Notes: generated by a model not told the origin, from the sequence alone. Positions 1 through 14,198 are shown, numbered from the stretch's first letter. The stretch: 64,000 nt of DNA from Sipunculus nudus (GCA_026874595.1 CM049316.1:39376695-39440694); one strand, 5' to 3'. Numbers and translations are program-made.

Positions 1-2640
1 AATAATAGTAGACTTGAACGTTTACCTCAGTGATTGGACTTGGACTTGCATTCGCATGACCTGGACTAGGATTTGGAACAGTCAGTGTGTTTTGGAGGAT
101 CCCTCCCATACCTGGGGCTTGATTTAAAGAAAAGGGCAAATGTCCGGTTGACAGTTTTGTAGACAAAATAAAGATAATGATTTAGAGTAAAGTCCTATAT
201 CCTTTATTATAGGTTAATTAATATTGGACTGCAAGGACCTTGTTTCCGACATATTCACCAATGTCAAAGCAAATTACTAGTACAAGAAGCCTAGATGGGT
301 TTATTCAACCACCAATGCCTTACCAGACATATGTGTTGGCATAAAATTGGTGCGGGGCCAGTCACTACACACATTATTAAAGAAAAACCTTTAAGATTTT
401 GCCTCTCTTCTGGTGGTTCTCCTTTTAAAATGTGTTGGAAAAGATCAAGGAAAAATGCAGTATTTGCTATTTGTCATGATGAAATCCAAGCAAACTGCAG
501 TATACAGCATGACCTATCATGGTACACACTCATTAAATTTGGTACAAGAGGCAAAAGCTATGGCAGTTTATGTAAAGAAAACTGCGATCATGTGTTCTGG
601 CAGATTAAGGTTAAACTATTTATTTCAGATGTAATGAAGTGACACGTCATGGAGTCTATTGTTGTCTTCTAGTTTAAAGAACGCATTTCCTTTGCATTAA
701 TGTTCAATTTCATTTGGATTAATGATCTTGAGTTATACAGTTGGAAGATTATAAGACCAAATTATTCAGATGTATAATTATTGTTCGAAATATGGAAGGA
801 GCTAATGTTGACAAGTTAAAGTTAATGGCGTTTAGACATCATGAACCTCTAAAGAAAGTAGGAACATCGTATTTATAGCAAAAGTGACATTATGCAATTT
901 AGATAACGTTTGAGTATATATTTTACAATCAATTTATTATGGTACAAAACATAGCTGTAACAGTAAGAGAGGCCATTTGGTATCATCATCGCATTTTATA
1001 GAAAGTCTTGTTTCTAAAGAAAGAGTCACTTATCAATTTGTTTGATAGCATAATTAATCCAGTGTTCTTGTATGAATCCGAGTTGTGGGATTATGATAGG
1101 AGATTATAGAAAGAGTTTAGTATACATATTGTGAATATTTCATGAAATTAACTTCATCTACATCTAGTTTAGCTGAACTGGGGAATGTGTAAGATATCCA
1201 TTACACGTTACTTGCATAATTTAATTTATTCATTACTAGGTTAGTCTAATTGGATATCTAGGTATCCAGGTGCATATAAAATATCTTACATAGACTTGAT
1301 GAAAAGGGAAATGTCACATGGGGAACACGAATTAAACATATACTTTTCAGTGCCCGATTTGGATATATATGGAGGGGACAAGATATAAGGGAATCTAATT
1401 TGAAATTAAGGGTAGGAGATACGCTTGTGGAAAACTGGTACAGTGATGTTCAGAATAGCAGTAAGCTGTCATTTATATCTATATATATATTTATATCTAT
1501 ATTTATATTACTTTAGAGAAATATCTGGTTTATTGAGGTATCTGAAGCAGACAAGCACCAGCTCAATTTTCCTAATCTGTAACTATTCGAGACCTTAATA
1601 GCATATAATTAAATGAATCAGGTAGCCATTGACATTATAAACAGTCAATCACTTGACAAGTGGAAAATCTACATTATTTGGACTACCTTTCCAAAATCAA
1701 CAAAAACACATAGTCTCTGCCCTCATCCGTATCCACATGTTTTTGCGGAATGATTCTAAAACCAAGGGAACGGGATAAATCGTTCTGGCCCAAGGGTTGC
1801 AGGAGCTATCCCGCCGAATACTGAACGAAAAAGCATCTTACCTTAAACTGAAATCGTATCAGAAAAAATATCAAAATATGACCATATACTTCACAATGAT
1901 TATGATATATTCATCACCGGAGAACATATATTAACAAGCGACTTCAAATGATGACGTCAGTCAAAGCGACGTCATACGCGATTGACCTTTGTAACGTCGT
2001 GTTGATGTTACTGTTTCCATATAAACAGTTCACGCAACTATTGACATAGAAAGCCTTTTGTGTAGGAGCGTTTTGGGGTTCATTCGATTGATTAGGTCAA
2101 AGTTATGGATCAGGGAGTTTTTTTTTTGGTCAATTAAGATGCTCTTTTAACGAATAGCTATTAGAAAGGGGTAGACAGATTAATGTGGTTAGAGAAGAAA
2201 GTATTGGTCAGTATTGCATTAAATATGGTAGGATATGGTATAATACGCCATCAATTGAAAACCTTATACTTGTCCTAATGTCTGATGATAATATACAAAT
2301 ATGTGTTGTAGCAGTTCACACATATCATGCCTTCAGGAAGACAACATATCAGGTATATTGATACAAGTATTCATAGAATAGATTCTTATTTCAAAATAGT
2401 ATTCTAATGGAAGTAACTTTCCATGTAAATACGGACTGGAAACATTAATGTTTAATGAGCGTGTTTTCAATTTTGCACTTCAAGTGTAATAATCGATATA
2501 ATAATCGATCTAACTGGGCTAATATATCCCTTGCCTTTATCTCATTTGGTTATTTATTTTAATTTAGTTTATTTATATATTTATATTTATAACATGTATA
2601 AGAAATCTTTAAACCAGGTCTAGTCAACCTTGTATATCCA
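1..2640. other. non-coding, no gene seen
   Basis: No convincing exon, RNA gene or intact element is visible. The first 90 bases carry degenerate GGACTTGGACTT-like repetition of the same style as at 11.7 kb and 61.3-61.9 kb. A short (TA)-rich tract lies near 1480-1510. The open frames are short and lack splice context or domain motifs. Confidence 0.6.
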
Positions 2641-5600
2641 GTTCTCTGCGTGAGAATATTATATTAAATTTGTCCATTTGACTGATTGCTTTACAGCATA
2701 CAGTTTTGTTCAGCCGCTAAACATGACTTTGATTGTTGAATAATATTTGGAACTGCAAGCGGAGTGTCCCCTATTTCTGAAATAAAGTTCTGTTCTGTTC
2801 AAAACGTTAAGATAAAAGGACGGCACATTTTAGAGCTGGACAGTGTCGGGGTGGAAATTGCGTAACTCCTTTTACTTGGATAAGTTGCACATGGATGTTG
2901 GCGGAGGGTTCAATGAAGGCTCTGAGTGCGAGTCAAATTGTGATATTATAACATTTATTTGTCTGTACCGCACGCTATGCTTTGATTCAGCCGGACTATA
3001 CAATTTACCGACTTTAGTTACTGGTTGATCCAGCGCGATATACAAGTTGTACTTAAGTTAGTCACTTGCTGAATTGCTGTACATGTATGCATGCGATTAC
3101 ATCATATTCTCTGCTATCTGCCCTAAATCAGCGAGTTTCTAAATATCACTACACTATGGGAGAGGGCTTCCAGCTGCAATCCGCCTTCTGCCCCCTATAT
3201 TCTAAATTCCTGTGAATTCACAGTTAATCATATACATCATCTTTTTGGAACAATTAACAATTAAAGAATTTAATTTTAATGCCTTACCCTTAATATGAAA
3301 ATAGGTTTCGGTGCCGATATAACATATTTGTCATCCCCTCCATCAACCTGTTTATTGGTTAGCAACAGGTCGCCCTCAGTGGTGCATAAGGACCATAACT
3401 CAGATATATTCCTCTAATGTTGCCGTAATGCATATTTCCGAGTGCTGCTAACTGTCCACATTTAAAAAAGATTATTTCAACAGCGATGTGTCTTATGTTT
3501 GTCGATTTGAAAAGGGTTTAGATGGCTAGGTCACTCTTCACGAATTTTTGTGATGCTCGATTACTTTTAAGCATTAACGTCAAACACTTGACCCGAAAAA
3601 TTGGCAGTCGTCTAACATGATATGGCATCATCAGTTCAAGCGTCAGCCTAAAGTACAGTAATTGTGTGTCGCGGAATATGCTGGCAGCCATTAAATACTA
3701 TAATAATACCTACTCACTTGTATTTGGGATTTTCGCCCACGCATGCACAAGCACAATCTTGATGCGTATGCTTAGCATTTGACATGTCTCTTAATAATTA
3801 TATATTTATTCGTCATTAAAACGATGGGTTATTAACTCCATGATAATTTGTCAAACGAAAAATGTCAGATATTTATATTATTAGCCTACCGTCAGAAAGA
3901 TATTAATTTCCACTTGTTCATTGGTTTGTGTGCTGTAAAGGGCAATAAGTAATGAGCGGATTTTTATAACATATTGTGGAGGGCCAGGGTAGAACAGTAC
4001 ATACAAGTTTAGGGAGTAATCTCTATAATAAATTTTAATTCAAACGATTGAATATGGATATCATTGTGACACAGGGATGCCTTGTTCACAGGGAGACCGC
4101 TCAATTCATATCTGTATGGGGCAACATTTATAAATACCAGGTGATAGTGACCAGATGAGCCTATGTTACTAGGGCATGACACTGTGCAGAAACCGCGGAG
4201 AACTCGAATTAATTTTAATTTAAATTCAATTCGCAATTAAAAAAAACATTGCAGTAATTTGAATATATTTCATTGGTGTGTAACGAGTAATATTACAGAT
4301 GTTCTATTGCTTTTGAACAAGAACACAACTAAGTCTGAAATTTTGTTCAGATTGGTAGAATTTGCTCTAAAATTAGATACCATATCATTATAATTTATAA
4401 ACTGTGGTTGACTTCATATTCGCGAGGTTGAATTTTCGGGATTTTCAATTTTTCATTGTTTCATGAAGGTTCCATTTTCGTGATCTCAAAAATAGCTCCG
4501 GAAAAGAACTATTTACATAATATAACCACTTTTATGTGAAATAATTATATCAAATATTATGTACACAGATTTTTTTTTAACAAAAAAAAAATATTGTTCG
4601 ATAGTGTCAGATAATCGGAAAGATGTGATATCATTTAAGATCAACTTGAACAAACACGATTTTTTATTTATAAAAACCTTTTGCCAACCTTTTACTTTTC
4701 AACTTTGCCTTCAACAAGGGACCTGTCATTCACGAATGTTTTATTTGCGGGATAATTCTCCTTTCGCAAACCAAAATTCAACCACAGCATTCATTATCAT
4801 GCAGTTTTGCCACTTAATGTGGTAGGGCCAAGCAGCCAGACAGGTGTAACTAGTTTTACTGGGCAATTGCGCCTTCAGATCAGGTAAACTGCCTAAATAG
4901 GGATAAAGGCTTAATTGGACTTCAAACGAGTGGCCATTAATACCCCGTGCAGTTTATATATATGCAAATATTCTTATTTGGTTGATGAAAAACATAAAAG
5001 AACTCAACATTATGAGGCGGTGGTGATCACAGTATATGCCCTTACAACAGGAATGTCAATCAAAGTCTATCGTGTGTTGCTTGTGCCGTCCAGTGAAGTG
5101 CCCTAGGTAATCAGAACCACTGGTCACTATATAGGTAACAGCTGGTCCAAGGACAAATAGCCAGTAGAGCAGCACCAGGCACACCGAATGGTATAACAAT
5201 GGAAATATCCTTGAAAGTCATTAGACCAGAACAAGTCAGTTCAGTATTATCTGATCACATGATTTATGGCAGAGAAGGAAAGGGACGTCTCAGCAGGTCA
5301 TACATATTACTCTATTCCTTTGCTTTTTTTTATCAAGACCGTCGCAGCTCTATATTATATATGTAATAATTACTATTACTTTGAAAAGCTCAAAATTTCT
5401 ATTACTATTTATAATATTATCATTTTCTTGTTTCCGTTGTGCTGAAACTGCTGATACAAACAATTTAGGAAAAGTGTTTCAGAAGCATTTAAGCAGTTAT
5501 CAGGCTGGCTCCTTGTGTCATCCATGAGAGGCATTTGTGTTTGAATTTAACCTAACACTGCAAACCTGATTTTCAAACTGACCTTGAGCAACTTCCATTG

Positions 5601-7480
5601 AGCAAACATTTGGGAAATATGAGAGTCGGAACTTTTTTTCATGAATTCAGATCAATACAATTGAGCCTGTAAAATTCGAATTCAATTCCAATTCATTCAA
5701 TCTTCTCTTCAATTCTAATTCAATTCCAGTTCAATACGGTAATGACCCCAGGTCTGGTCAAAATGAAAAAGTAGAACAAAATCGACCCCAACATCCATGA
5801 CCGGGTTTCACTCGACCCCAACATCCATGACCGGGTTGAAACTTTATATATGTGCAACTTATAACGGGAAAACATGTCTAGCTTGTTGTCAAAAGGTCAA
5901 AGGTCAAGGTACCATTTCAAAATAATCTCACTTTGGTTACCAAATGATAAATGCATGTCGTGAATGTTAGGCTTTAGCGTCATGCTAGTCAGCTGATGAT
6001 CTTTGGCATCAACTCATTTGTTTGTCCTGGTTTACTTTGGCTTCAACTGCTGTGTTGATCCTGCTCCCGCTAGATTTTGGGAAAAAACCTGTTGGTCCTG
6101 TTTGAATATTTCACTACCCGAATTACTAGTTTTAGCACCTCTTTAATTACTCATGGGTGTATCGCCACTGGATGGGTCAACGTTACTGGCACGATCAAGG
6201 GTCTTCAGAAGACCAAGAAAGTTGTGAATTAATATTTGAGTGGAATAATGCAGCGGTTTGACGTTACCAACTTAAACGAGTTTGTATTAAGTCTAGTTTA
6301 AACCTCATACTGATTTCATTATTTTTCTTTAGTCCTGTCTTAAATAGTTACCATAGTGTCTAAGTTTCTACCAAATGGACAAAATACAAATAGATCGAAT
6401 CTTTACAGCTCCTATCTCTGTTATTCTGTCATGGATCATACTCTGCAAGTTAATGTCAGCAAGGTTTCTAAGATTTTATTTTGTCATCTGAAAAAATACT
6501 TTCCTATTTTCCTGCCAAATCCTCTGTCTTTTCCTCATCTCAAAACTAAATACCATAAAGTCATAAAAACCTACAATTCAAATATTTGTTCAAGTGTTCA
6601 CTTGCAGCTCTCCTATTTTTGCATAATGTCATTCAATGCTTCAATTTGATAAGAAAATAGTTACACGACAGTTGTGAAAGAGAACTCTATTTTAATAGTT
6701 ACTTTAATCAACCTAAGTGCAGGTACCCTGAGAGTAAAGACATACAGATGGCACGTAACAACAGATTTGACCGGGTGTCTTTTAAATGATGCAATGTCTC
6801 TTCGAATTATTGTAATGTATTTTAATCAACTAAGGTACAAGGACAATGGGAATGAAAATAGATTAACAACATGTGTTGTCTGGGTATCTAAGTGTAATAC
6901 TTTCCAGAGGGAGCTTTATTCGTTGTACCTGTCAGATGGTTCAAGCACTTATTCATATTTTTTTAATCTTTCCGTTCCTATATATGCTGAAGATGTATGA
7001 ATATGCCATGTGATCATCCAGTTTCACTTGTCATGGCCAGTTATACATGATGCAACAAAATCACTTGACTTATATTGAAGGAGGGGGATCTCTTAGTATA
7101 GTGTGCCGTCATAACGGGTGCCAAGGGATCGAGAGTCACAGGTAGTTCACATAAATGTCAATATTACTGGATCCATTCATTTCTTGTCCGAAACGCCTAA
7201 ATCCTTTATAATCTGCAAGGTGTATTCATATGGCATGAGGAGTCGCAAGGGCGTATCATTTGCTTCAATAGATCTTGCCAATACGTTGAGGTTTGAAATC
7301 GGAGGACTATTCCACTTTTTTTAAAGCTGGGCGTTATGCAAACTCCGAAACCCCTTCATGTTATGGGGACAAATTACAAACTTCAAGGTATATGGAGTGA
7401 AAATATCTTTTGTTCTGTTGAAACAGCTTCCTGTATAAATAATGCGAACGTGTTTAAGGGATGAGTAGCTAATGAAGCAT
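2640..7480 (+). repeat. dispersed duplication, copy A
   Basis: This stretch aligns in the same order and orientation with about 17685-21090. Anchors are at 3007/17838 (ACCGACTTTAGTTA), 3364/18214 (CAACAGGTCGCCCTCA), 4052/18732 (GATATCATTGTGACAC), 6479/19910 (TTTTGTCATCTGAAAA) and 7250/20872 (CATTTGCTTCAATA). Several anchors are near-identical, but the blocks between them are diverged or contain indels. About 215 bp near 2700-2915 and roughly 1.5 kb near 4250-5750 are found only in this copy. No conserved reading frame is evident, so it is either an old segmental duplication or two copies of a long unclassified repeat. Confidence 0.75.
5783..5837 (+). repeat. two-copy 30-bp tandem repeat
   Basis: The phrase CGACCCCAACATCCATGACC is repeated exactly at 5783 and 5813. 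It lies inside duplication copy A. The corresponding site in copy B (about 19022) has only one diverged version, so the tandem arose after the duplication or was lost from copy B. Confidence 0.8.
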
Positions 7481-10447
7481 CTGCCATCGGTCTAGGCGCT
7501 CTTAATTGTGTCCGATGTCGGGAATAAAGTGCCTTTTTTACTATTAGTTACTATTCGTTGTCCTGAATAGCGGGATGTTCTCCTTAGAGGGGTTCTTGAC
7601 ATAGTGAAAACGTTTGGTCTTACCAAAGACTTTCCGCAGCGCATGGTTTCACTGTATATCCATAAATATATTAATCAATTAATACGCGCGCAAAATACTA
7701 TCAAATTGTCAAGGATTTAATGGTAGCCTAAATGCTATGGTAGAAATCCTCAGTAGATTATAAAATGTGTGATATTATTTATAAAGTAATTTTTATTTTA
7801 CAGGTTATATAATATATGTCATTAACATATAATATCCGATTTTGCGTATCGGAATTTCACCTTACAGGCCTTGATAATTAATGTATGATGCAAATGAGCC
7901 AATAATATCACTAACCGCTTATATTTGTAGAAGAAGCATTTTATTACGAAGTTGTTATTTTCTCGATCATTTCTCTTTCTCGAATACTCCGAATTTAAAC
8001 AATTTAGAACAAGTACTCAGAGTATTTATTTTCTATTGTCTTTCATAACACGCTTTCACCTGCTCATGTGCTTGCCTATGAATGAGGCGGGCCCCTCGTG
8101 GAGTATTTAAGGAATCGCCCGGTGTCAAAACCTTTTCAATCCTATAAATTAAAAATATAGTATGGTGATCCATATCACCTCGAAACTGTACCTTGGGAGT
8201 TGCCCCCGCCCACACATAAAATTTAATTTCAATAGGTTCATCTATTAAAAGTGATAACATGTTCTAAATCTTCTTGACTTAACACACAGATCACAAAAAG
8301 AAAAGTGGGTGTTTCCAACGTGCCATCTTCACGCGTACTCAGCGTGATATTGCGTACAAGTCATGCAACGGCATTTGCTTATTGATCGCAGATATTTAAT
8401 ATCACCGTGTATTTTAGACATACTGAAATGTTTGAATTCCAGGTAGTGGCTCAACCTAATAATGTCAAGGTCTACGGATCGATCCGTGACGGATAATTAA
8501 TACAAAGCCGTGGAATTTAGAGTGGAAGTCAGATAGGAATTAAACAGGCAGTTTGTGAATTACCAAGCACCCCTTTAGGACAGAAATACAAAATGGTCTA
8601 GTGCAACAGCTGCATACGGGACCAGCTCGTTACCGTCAATTAATCTGATGGAACCTAGGATGACTGACGTGAATACGCATTGTCCCAGCTTCAGTTATAT
8701 AGCGCCGGTCGGAGGCAGCAAACATTTTCAACCGTGTACCATATGTTTATCTGCGGTTAGGAATTAGATTATTTCTATAGTCTGCCTGGGTAGAGATTAA
8801 AATGCAAAAGATACCATAGTGTAACGGTAAGCTATTTATGTTAATAATTTATAGATAACATACGCATTTTATTCAGATGACCTAGTGTGTCGGCCCACAC
8901 ACATCCTGATGTAATATCACCTCATATTAATTAACTTATTTCTATGTTAGAAGAAGTAAACTAGCTGTACGGCCGCTTCATGGAACTTCATGAAAAAATA
9001 GTTTATTTATTATTAGACGCTACCCTATACTTCAGGACAATAGACACTTTAAGAGAGTGAACGTAAGTGATATTATAAATGTGTAGTTGTTTGTTCTTGT
9101 GTATTTATTACATATTTAGTTTGAAGTATTTCTGTGGATGGAATGCCCATAACAAAAGACGTATGTAAGAGATTTATTAAATGACTGATCTGAATGTGAA
9201 AGGTGTCATTTGATATAAATGTATGAAATACCGTCATAAAATAGACCATTCAGCGGACAAATGTCATATTGACAAAAAGGTGGACAGCAAGATATGCAAT
9301 AAATTCGATAAATATCCAGCCCTTGTGTTCATAATATACCAAAACCCATGGTGCCATCTGGTTTTATCGAAATTTAGGAGACATGAAAAAGAATGCACAA
9401 CGCCGATTCTGTCGTGCAATAGCGTAAACATACGCTGTATTAGCCGGAAAAAAAACACGATTTTATTTTGTACTCGAGAATGGACGTAATACATAGAGAT
9501 CTTAACGCATTTTCATATAGACCTTACAGCTTTGATGTATTTATATCAATTCATGGTTCACATTGTAATTAATGATAAGTATTATGTATAATTGCAATGT
9601 TAGATATATAGGGCATGTCTGCCACTTAGCAGGCTGCAACTACCAGTCATTTAAATATACGGGCTTAACGCCATATGCACTGGTTTTACAAATATTGTAT
9701 CGAGAGGGATTAAATTTTTGTTGTCATCTTACTTTACATGGGTCTACAAAGGCATTACAAGTTAAATAAGTATATTTAAATTGTAAAAACGTACTAAATA
9801 TTAATAATAATTCAGTCAATATTAACTTGGCTCAGATGATTTAATAAGATTTGAAGTGCCATTATATAAAATAGCTCGTTTAGCGGGTTTGACTGTTATA
9901 TGACTGTATATGTGTCGTGTTTTTTTTAAACGATAGGTCCATGGCCTGAATGAGGACGAAGGTATCCATATGATAAGAGTGATATGTTATTATTTGGCCT
10001 TCTGGATTTAGGGCTTTATATGCACATGGTGAGGAATAAACCAGAAGTCATAACCTGTCGTTATGTGTCGGGCTCGTAAAGACACTGCCATCAAACCCGC
10101 AGGGTGGGAGTGTCGAAAGTATATTTTTATCAAAATTGTCTATAGAAACATATGAGTGTTATATTTGTGTTTGTATTGGTTATAGCCCAGATACATGTTA
10201 TGCAACACATAAGCTGTTGTGAGGGGTGTGTCATTCATTGCACAGCCGAGTAGATTTTCTCCTTGTTGTCTTGCAAATGATATAAACTTAACAGGGTCTG
10301 ATAAATTCTTTTTCATATAATTTAAAGTAAGAGGATTTTACGATATTTATATGTCACCTCCAACTGATACACAAAAATATTAACACTTAATGAACGTTTT
10401 TGTGCACTTTTTCTACTCACCAATGCAATATCATTTGCAATATTTCA
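7481..10447. other. non-coding, no gene seen
   Basis: About 3 kb of A+T-rich sequence without recognisable domains, splice-framed exons or element ends. It lies directly upstream of the GPCR and may contain its promoter and 5' UTR intron, but no specific site can be supported. Confidence 0.5.
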
Positions 10448-10467
10448 GGAATCCGGACAGTATAAAG

Positions 10468-11542
10468 ATGAATTCACCGTCTCACGTCACATTCGCTGCC
10501 AATGGAACAATATCCGATCAAAGTCTTGTTTCCGGAACCACCACCTACCCAATGGCGCCAAAGACTGTTCATCTAAGAGATCTTGCAGATACGATATACG
10601 ATCATTTTTCACAGATTTCTTTAATCTGTGGATGTATCGGTAACATTTTTGCCCTGACAGTAATGCTGTTCTCCAGGAAAACCAGATCCAGTGTGCCAGG
10701 ACTTCTGGTGATCTGTTTAACGGCTTCAGACACGCTGCATTTGATCGCGGCCAGATTACACCACACTGCTAATAGTCTGGTGGAATGTATAATTTTTACT
10801 TCTCTGATGGATACTGCAGCATTTGCGTCAGATTGGCTTGTTTTGTACATAAGCATTAGCCGCTACATAGTTGTAGCTTTTCCACTCAGGGCCAGGTGGA
10901 TTTCAAAGTACAGAAATAATATTATTTTAGTCAGTTTAATGTTCGCCCTGTGGCTCTGTTTATTTATCCCACTCTATGTTATAATTACCAAATACTCCAG
11001 AAACTTCGGATGTTTTGCTAAACATGCATTCAGGAATATCTATTTCAACATCGCTATAATACGTATGTCTTTATATGATGTCATTTTCAGCGCCATCATT
11101 TTTATTATGTCCATTATGACCATAAAGGCAATCGTGAGTTCCTCTCGTCTCCTTGTCAACGAAGCCTTGTCTTCTCGTGAAAGTCAACGGACAAAGCAGG
11201 ACAAGAGGATAACCCTCTCATTACTAGTGATCGCTTTGTTTTATGTAGCAACCCACGCACCCTACGGGATCATATACGTCATCTATGTAAAGAACCTTAA
11301 ATCAACCGTTATATTTTGCAATGATCATTCTCCAGTGCTGGTATATGTTGACATATTCCGCGAACATCATTCTGTACTGCGCAGGTAGCTCCACGTTCAG
11401 AAAGGAGACTGTTCGTCTATTTACATGCGTTGCGTGTTCAAACAAACTGCCTTTACCGAAGGTTACAAGTGGCCACAGGGGAAACAAAAATAATGTGAAC
11501 AGCACTACTGACGAGCCGGAACAAATGGACACGTACCTGTAA
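10468..11542 (+). pseudogene. class A (rhodopsin-like) GPCR, one frameshift before TM7
   Basis: The sequence encodes a seven-helix receptor in one exon. I prefer the ATG at 10468 because it follows an acceptor-like TATTTCAG (ends 10448) and opens a short extracellular tail with an N-glycosylation site (NGT). TM1 carries GNIFALTV. TM3 has the conserved Cys about 25 residues before a DRY-box variant, ISRY, followed by IVVAFPLRA. An ECL2 Cys (FGCF) could pair with the TM3 Cys. TM6 ends FYVATHAPY, so the usual CWxP is altered. The first frame ends at 11388 without TM7. The next frame over (from about 11290 to the stop at 11540-11542) supplies a good TM7 and tail: SANIILYCAG, then FRKETVRLF. One 1-nt frameshift therefore separates TM6 from TM7. 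The gene is either a young pseudogene or intact with an assembly error. The intronless form fits lineage-specific peptide or chemosensory receptor expansions; the ligand is unknown. Confidence 0.85.
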
Positions 11543-11689
11543 GAGGTCCCGAGAAAGAAACCCTCAGGGTATTTAGTCTTATTTTGTTCGTAATATTCTG
11601 TGAATAGTTCATGAATACAAGTCTCAGCGATATGTTTTCTAACATGAACATCATACTTGACATAAAAGACAATTTCTATTGGGCTAGGG

Positions 11690-12075
11690 GTGTACTCGGC
11701 CTGAATTGTTCGAGTCCTGGCCTACAAATCCGAGTAAAACTCTGAGTCTGAGTCCATCGAGCCCAAGTCCAAGTGCAATTCCGTGGATTCGAATGTAGAC
11801 TGGAGTCCTGGAATCAGTGCTGTTGTTATACTTATTATTATATTTATGATTATTATATTATTATTATTATTTGTAGTAGTAGGCATCCTCCAGTCTCAGA
11901 AGACTATGGAGTTGCGCTATGGATGGATGTTCTGGAACAGCAGAAGCGGATCCAGGGGAAGGGTCCAGGGGGTCCAGACCCCCCCCCCCCTTTTTTTTGT
12001 CAGCAGCCGCAACCTTTTTAAGGGTTTCAGACCAATATTTGCAGCCTGGACCAACCTTGGGAACTTATTCTAGGC
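11690..12075. repeat. dispersed repeat shared with 61.27-61.56 kb
   Basis: A GAGTCC/AAGTCC-rich head (11690-11800) is followed by a segment with CCAGACC, a C-run, GCAACCTTTTT and GGGTTTCAGAC. The same order (GACTT-rich head, then GCAACCTTTTTTC, GGGTTTCAGAC, CCTGGA) is found at 61270-61560. A run of about 12 C followed by 8 T sits at 11981-11999. This is an interspersed repeat family of unknown class. Confidence 0.6.
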
Positions 12076-12137
12076 TATGTCGTTAGTCCTCCTGGGTTGG
12101 AACCCTCCTTTTCCTAAATCCTGGATCGGCCTCTGAA

Positions 12138-12500
12138 CAGCATCTTGTATGGCTGGTTAACCCAATGCGGGAGTGGCAGTCTCTCCCACAGCGAGTACAC
12201 AAGAACTCTGCTGCTGTTTTGTGGGTTTGACTTCTTGCTTTCCTCTCCTGTCTTTGACTTGGGATTGTTGAGCTAGAGTCTCTTCGCGCTTAGTGAGGGT
12301 TTTCTATACTCTCTGCCGCCATGTTGTTCTGAGGCGATTGCTTCCTAGTTGTTCAGTACGATGGTCATGGTACTCATGTCTCTCTTGCAGACATCTTTGA
12401 AGCGGAGTCTACCTATGCGGCATGCTCCCTGTACCAGTTCACCGTACTTGAGATCCTTGGGGATGCGACCGTGGTCCATTCTCACGACGTATTTTTTTGA
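12138..12500 (-). pseudogene. C-terminal relic of a non-LTR retrotransposon ORF2
   Basis: Read on the minus strand, about 12355-12490 encodes RMDHGRIPKDLKYGEL followed shortly by FKDVCKRD. This is the conserved block just after the reverse transcriptase of many RTE-like and other invertebrate LINEs (R-M-D-x-x-R-I-P-K...Y-G-E-L...K-D-V-C-K-R-D). Further along the same strand, about 12150-12215 gives CTRCGRDCHSRIGLTSHTRC, the Cys/His cluster that ends such ORFs (C-x2-C-x-R-D-C-x-S-R-I-G-L-x-S-H). The frames differ and contain stops, so this is a dead 3' fragment; the polymerase domain is not visible here. Confidence 0.75.
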
Positions 12501-12639
12501 GTATGGCGTACATGCTGGGGATTTCAGCTCTCTTATTATTATTATAATAAAATGCTTATTGTTAATTAGTTGTTTTGTAATGTCCCCACCTTCACCTTTT
12601 GAAATGCAAATTAATTTTGACATGCAGGATTGATTTTCC

Positions 12640-14198
12640 CGGTTACCATTATTTTTTTTTGTTGGAATAAGTTCGTATGCTCACAGAAAAGTAGTTGCTA
12701 CATTTATATTTGTCTTAACTTCCCAATGAGGGTTTTACTTGTTTCTTATTCCTTACATTTAAGAATTCAAGTATAACCAGAAATCTGGTTTATTTTGTCA
12801 AAGGTTTATTTTTAATCAAAAGTTTTATTAAATCATAAAGCTAAAAGAAAAATATTATATCGACAATGAAACTTTATGTAACAGCTTAGAAGTAACAGTT
12901 TATAACAAATCTAAATGTTAATAAAATAAGACAAAATGCATGTATTTGTCTTAGAATAATGACCAAATAAAAATTAAACTAGAAATCTGCACTCTAAGGA
13001 CTGCAAGCCTCCGCCACGTGTGTGGTCCCTATAGTGGGATGCTCCTGAACTCCCGAACTCTTTGCATTCACCTATTCGGACCATATTCCCAGGTTTACAC
13101 GTGCATAGGTGTCTGTACATTTGTGATAATTCCTTCATAAAGGTGCTGAATCCGGATCATGTGCCGGATCCACACCAAAATCTAACCAATTCTTTATTGG
13201 CCCATTCCCGAAATGAGCTGAAAATGTCATGAGATTCGATTCAGGTTTGCCTGAGTTATGTTATGAAACCCAAACACAATACACCTCCGGTGTGTTTCTT
13301 TGTGATACTGAATTGTTTCTCATTATTTTCTTTCTTTCTATCTATCATTCTCGTCGATACAATTTCAACAATTTATCTTTCACAAGTTCGGTATCTTTAG
13401 ATATTTACGTTTTTTAATGTTTTTAGGTCCCGTGTGAGTGCATATATGTTTATTTGTGCATTTGTCTGTTATAGAGTGTAAATTATATTTAGACGTATGT
13501 GTGTGTGCCACTAGACATTTACCTCGGTGCCAAAGCTGCATAATATATTAGATCATAAATGAAAATTAGGTAAAGGTAATACATATTGAACTAACATTTC
13601 CGAGCTGATTTCATCACGGTATCCCTAAAAACCTAAAAAGTCCCTAAAAGTAAGATTTAGGCAGCAAACATTGGTCTGAAATACTTTATAAGTTGGTCGT
13701 GATTAAAAAAGGTCTGCCATATCATCTTAAAACCCCTCTGGATTTGATTCAGTGACCATATGATTATATATGTTTTATTTATGAATGTATATACATCTAT
13801 GTACATCTTATAAACCAGTGATGAAACCTAAAAAAGCTTCTTACTTCATACTTTAATCCCAAAATTATTGTATACGGCTGGTGTAGTATAATACATACTG
13901 TGGATATGAGGAGTTTATTTGCAAAACATGTGACTTATTTGTACTGACGGATTCGTCCACTAATGTCACCGGAGATCAACGTTGATGATGTAACTGAAGA
14001 AAGGCAATGTGCGGGCCGTGACAAATCGCCCAAAATTTAAATCCAACTGGAAGCATCCAGTTCACGTATAAAACAGAGAAAGAAGGTTTCCATTCTTCTA
14101 TATGTAAGCTGTCACCAGTCGTCCCGACGGTTCGGTAAAGATAGAAATATACCACAAAAAACCACACAGACCAATGGCTGTCCTAATACACCCAACAT
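12640..14198. other. non-coding, no gene seen
   Basis: Low-complexity A+T-rich sequence, with no element ends or exon-like reading frames I can support. Confidence 0.5.

Noticed and set aside
6356-7000. Open frames of about 100 codons in duplication copy A
   Set aside because: The matching region of copy B keeps the DNA similarity but not the frame, arguing against coding function.
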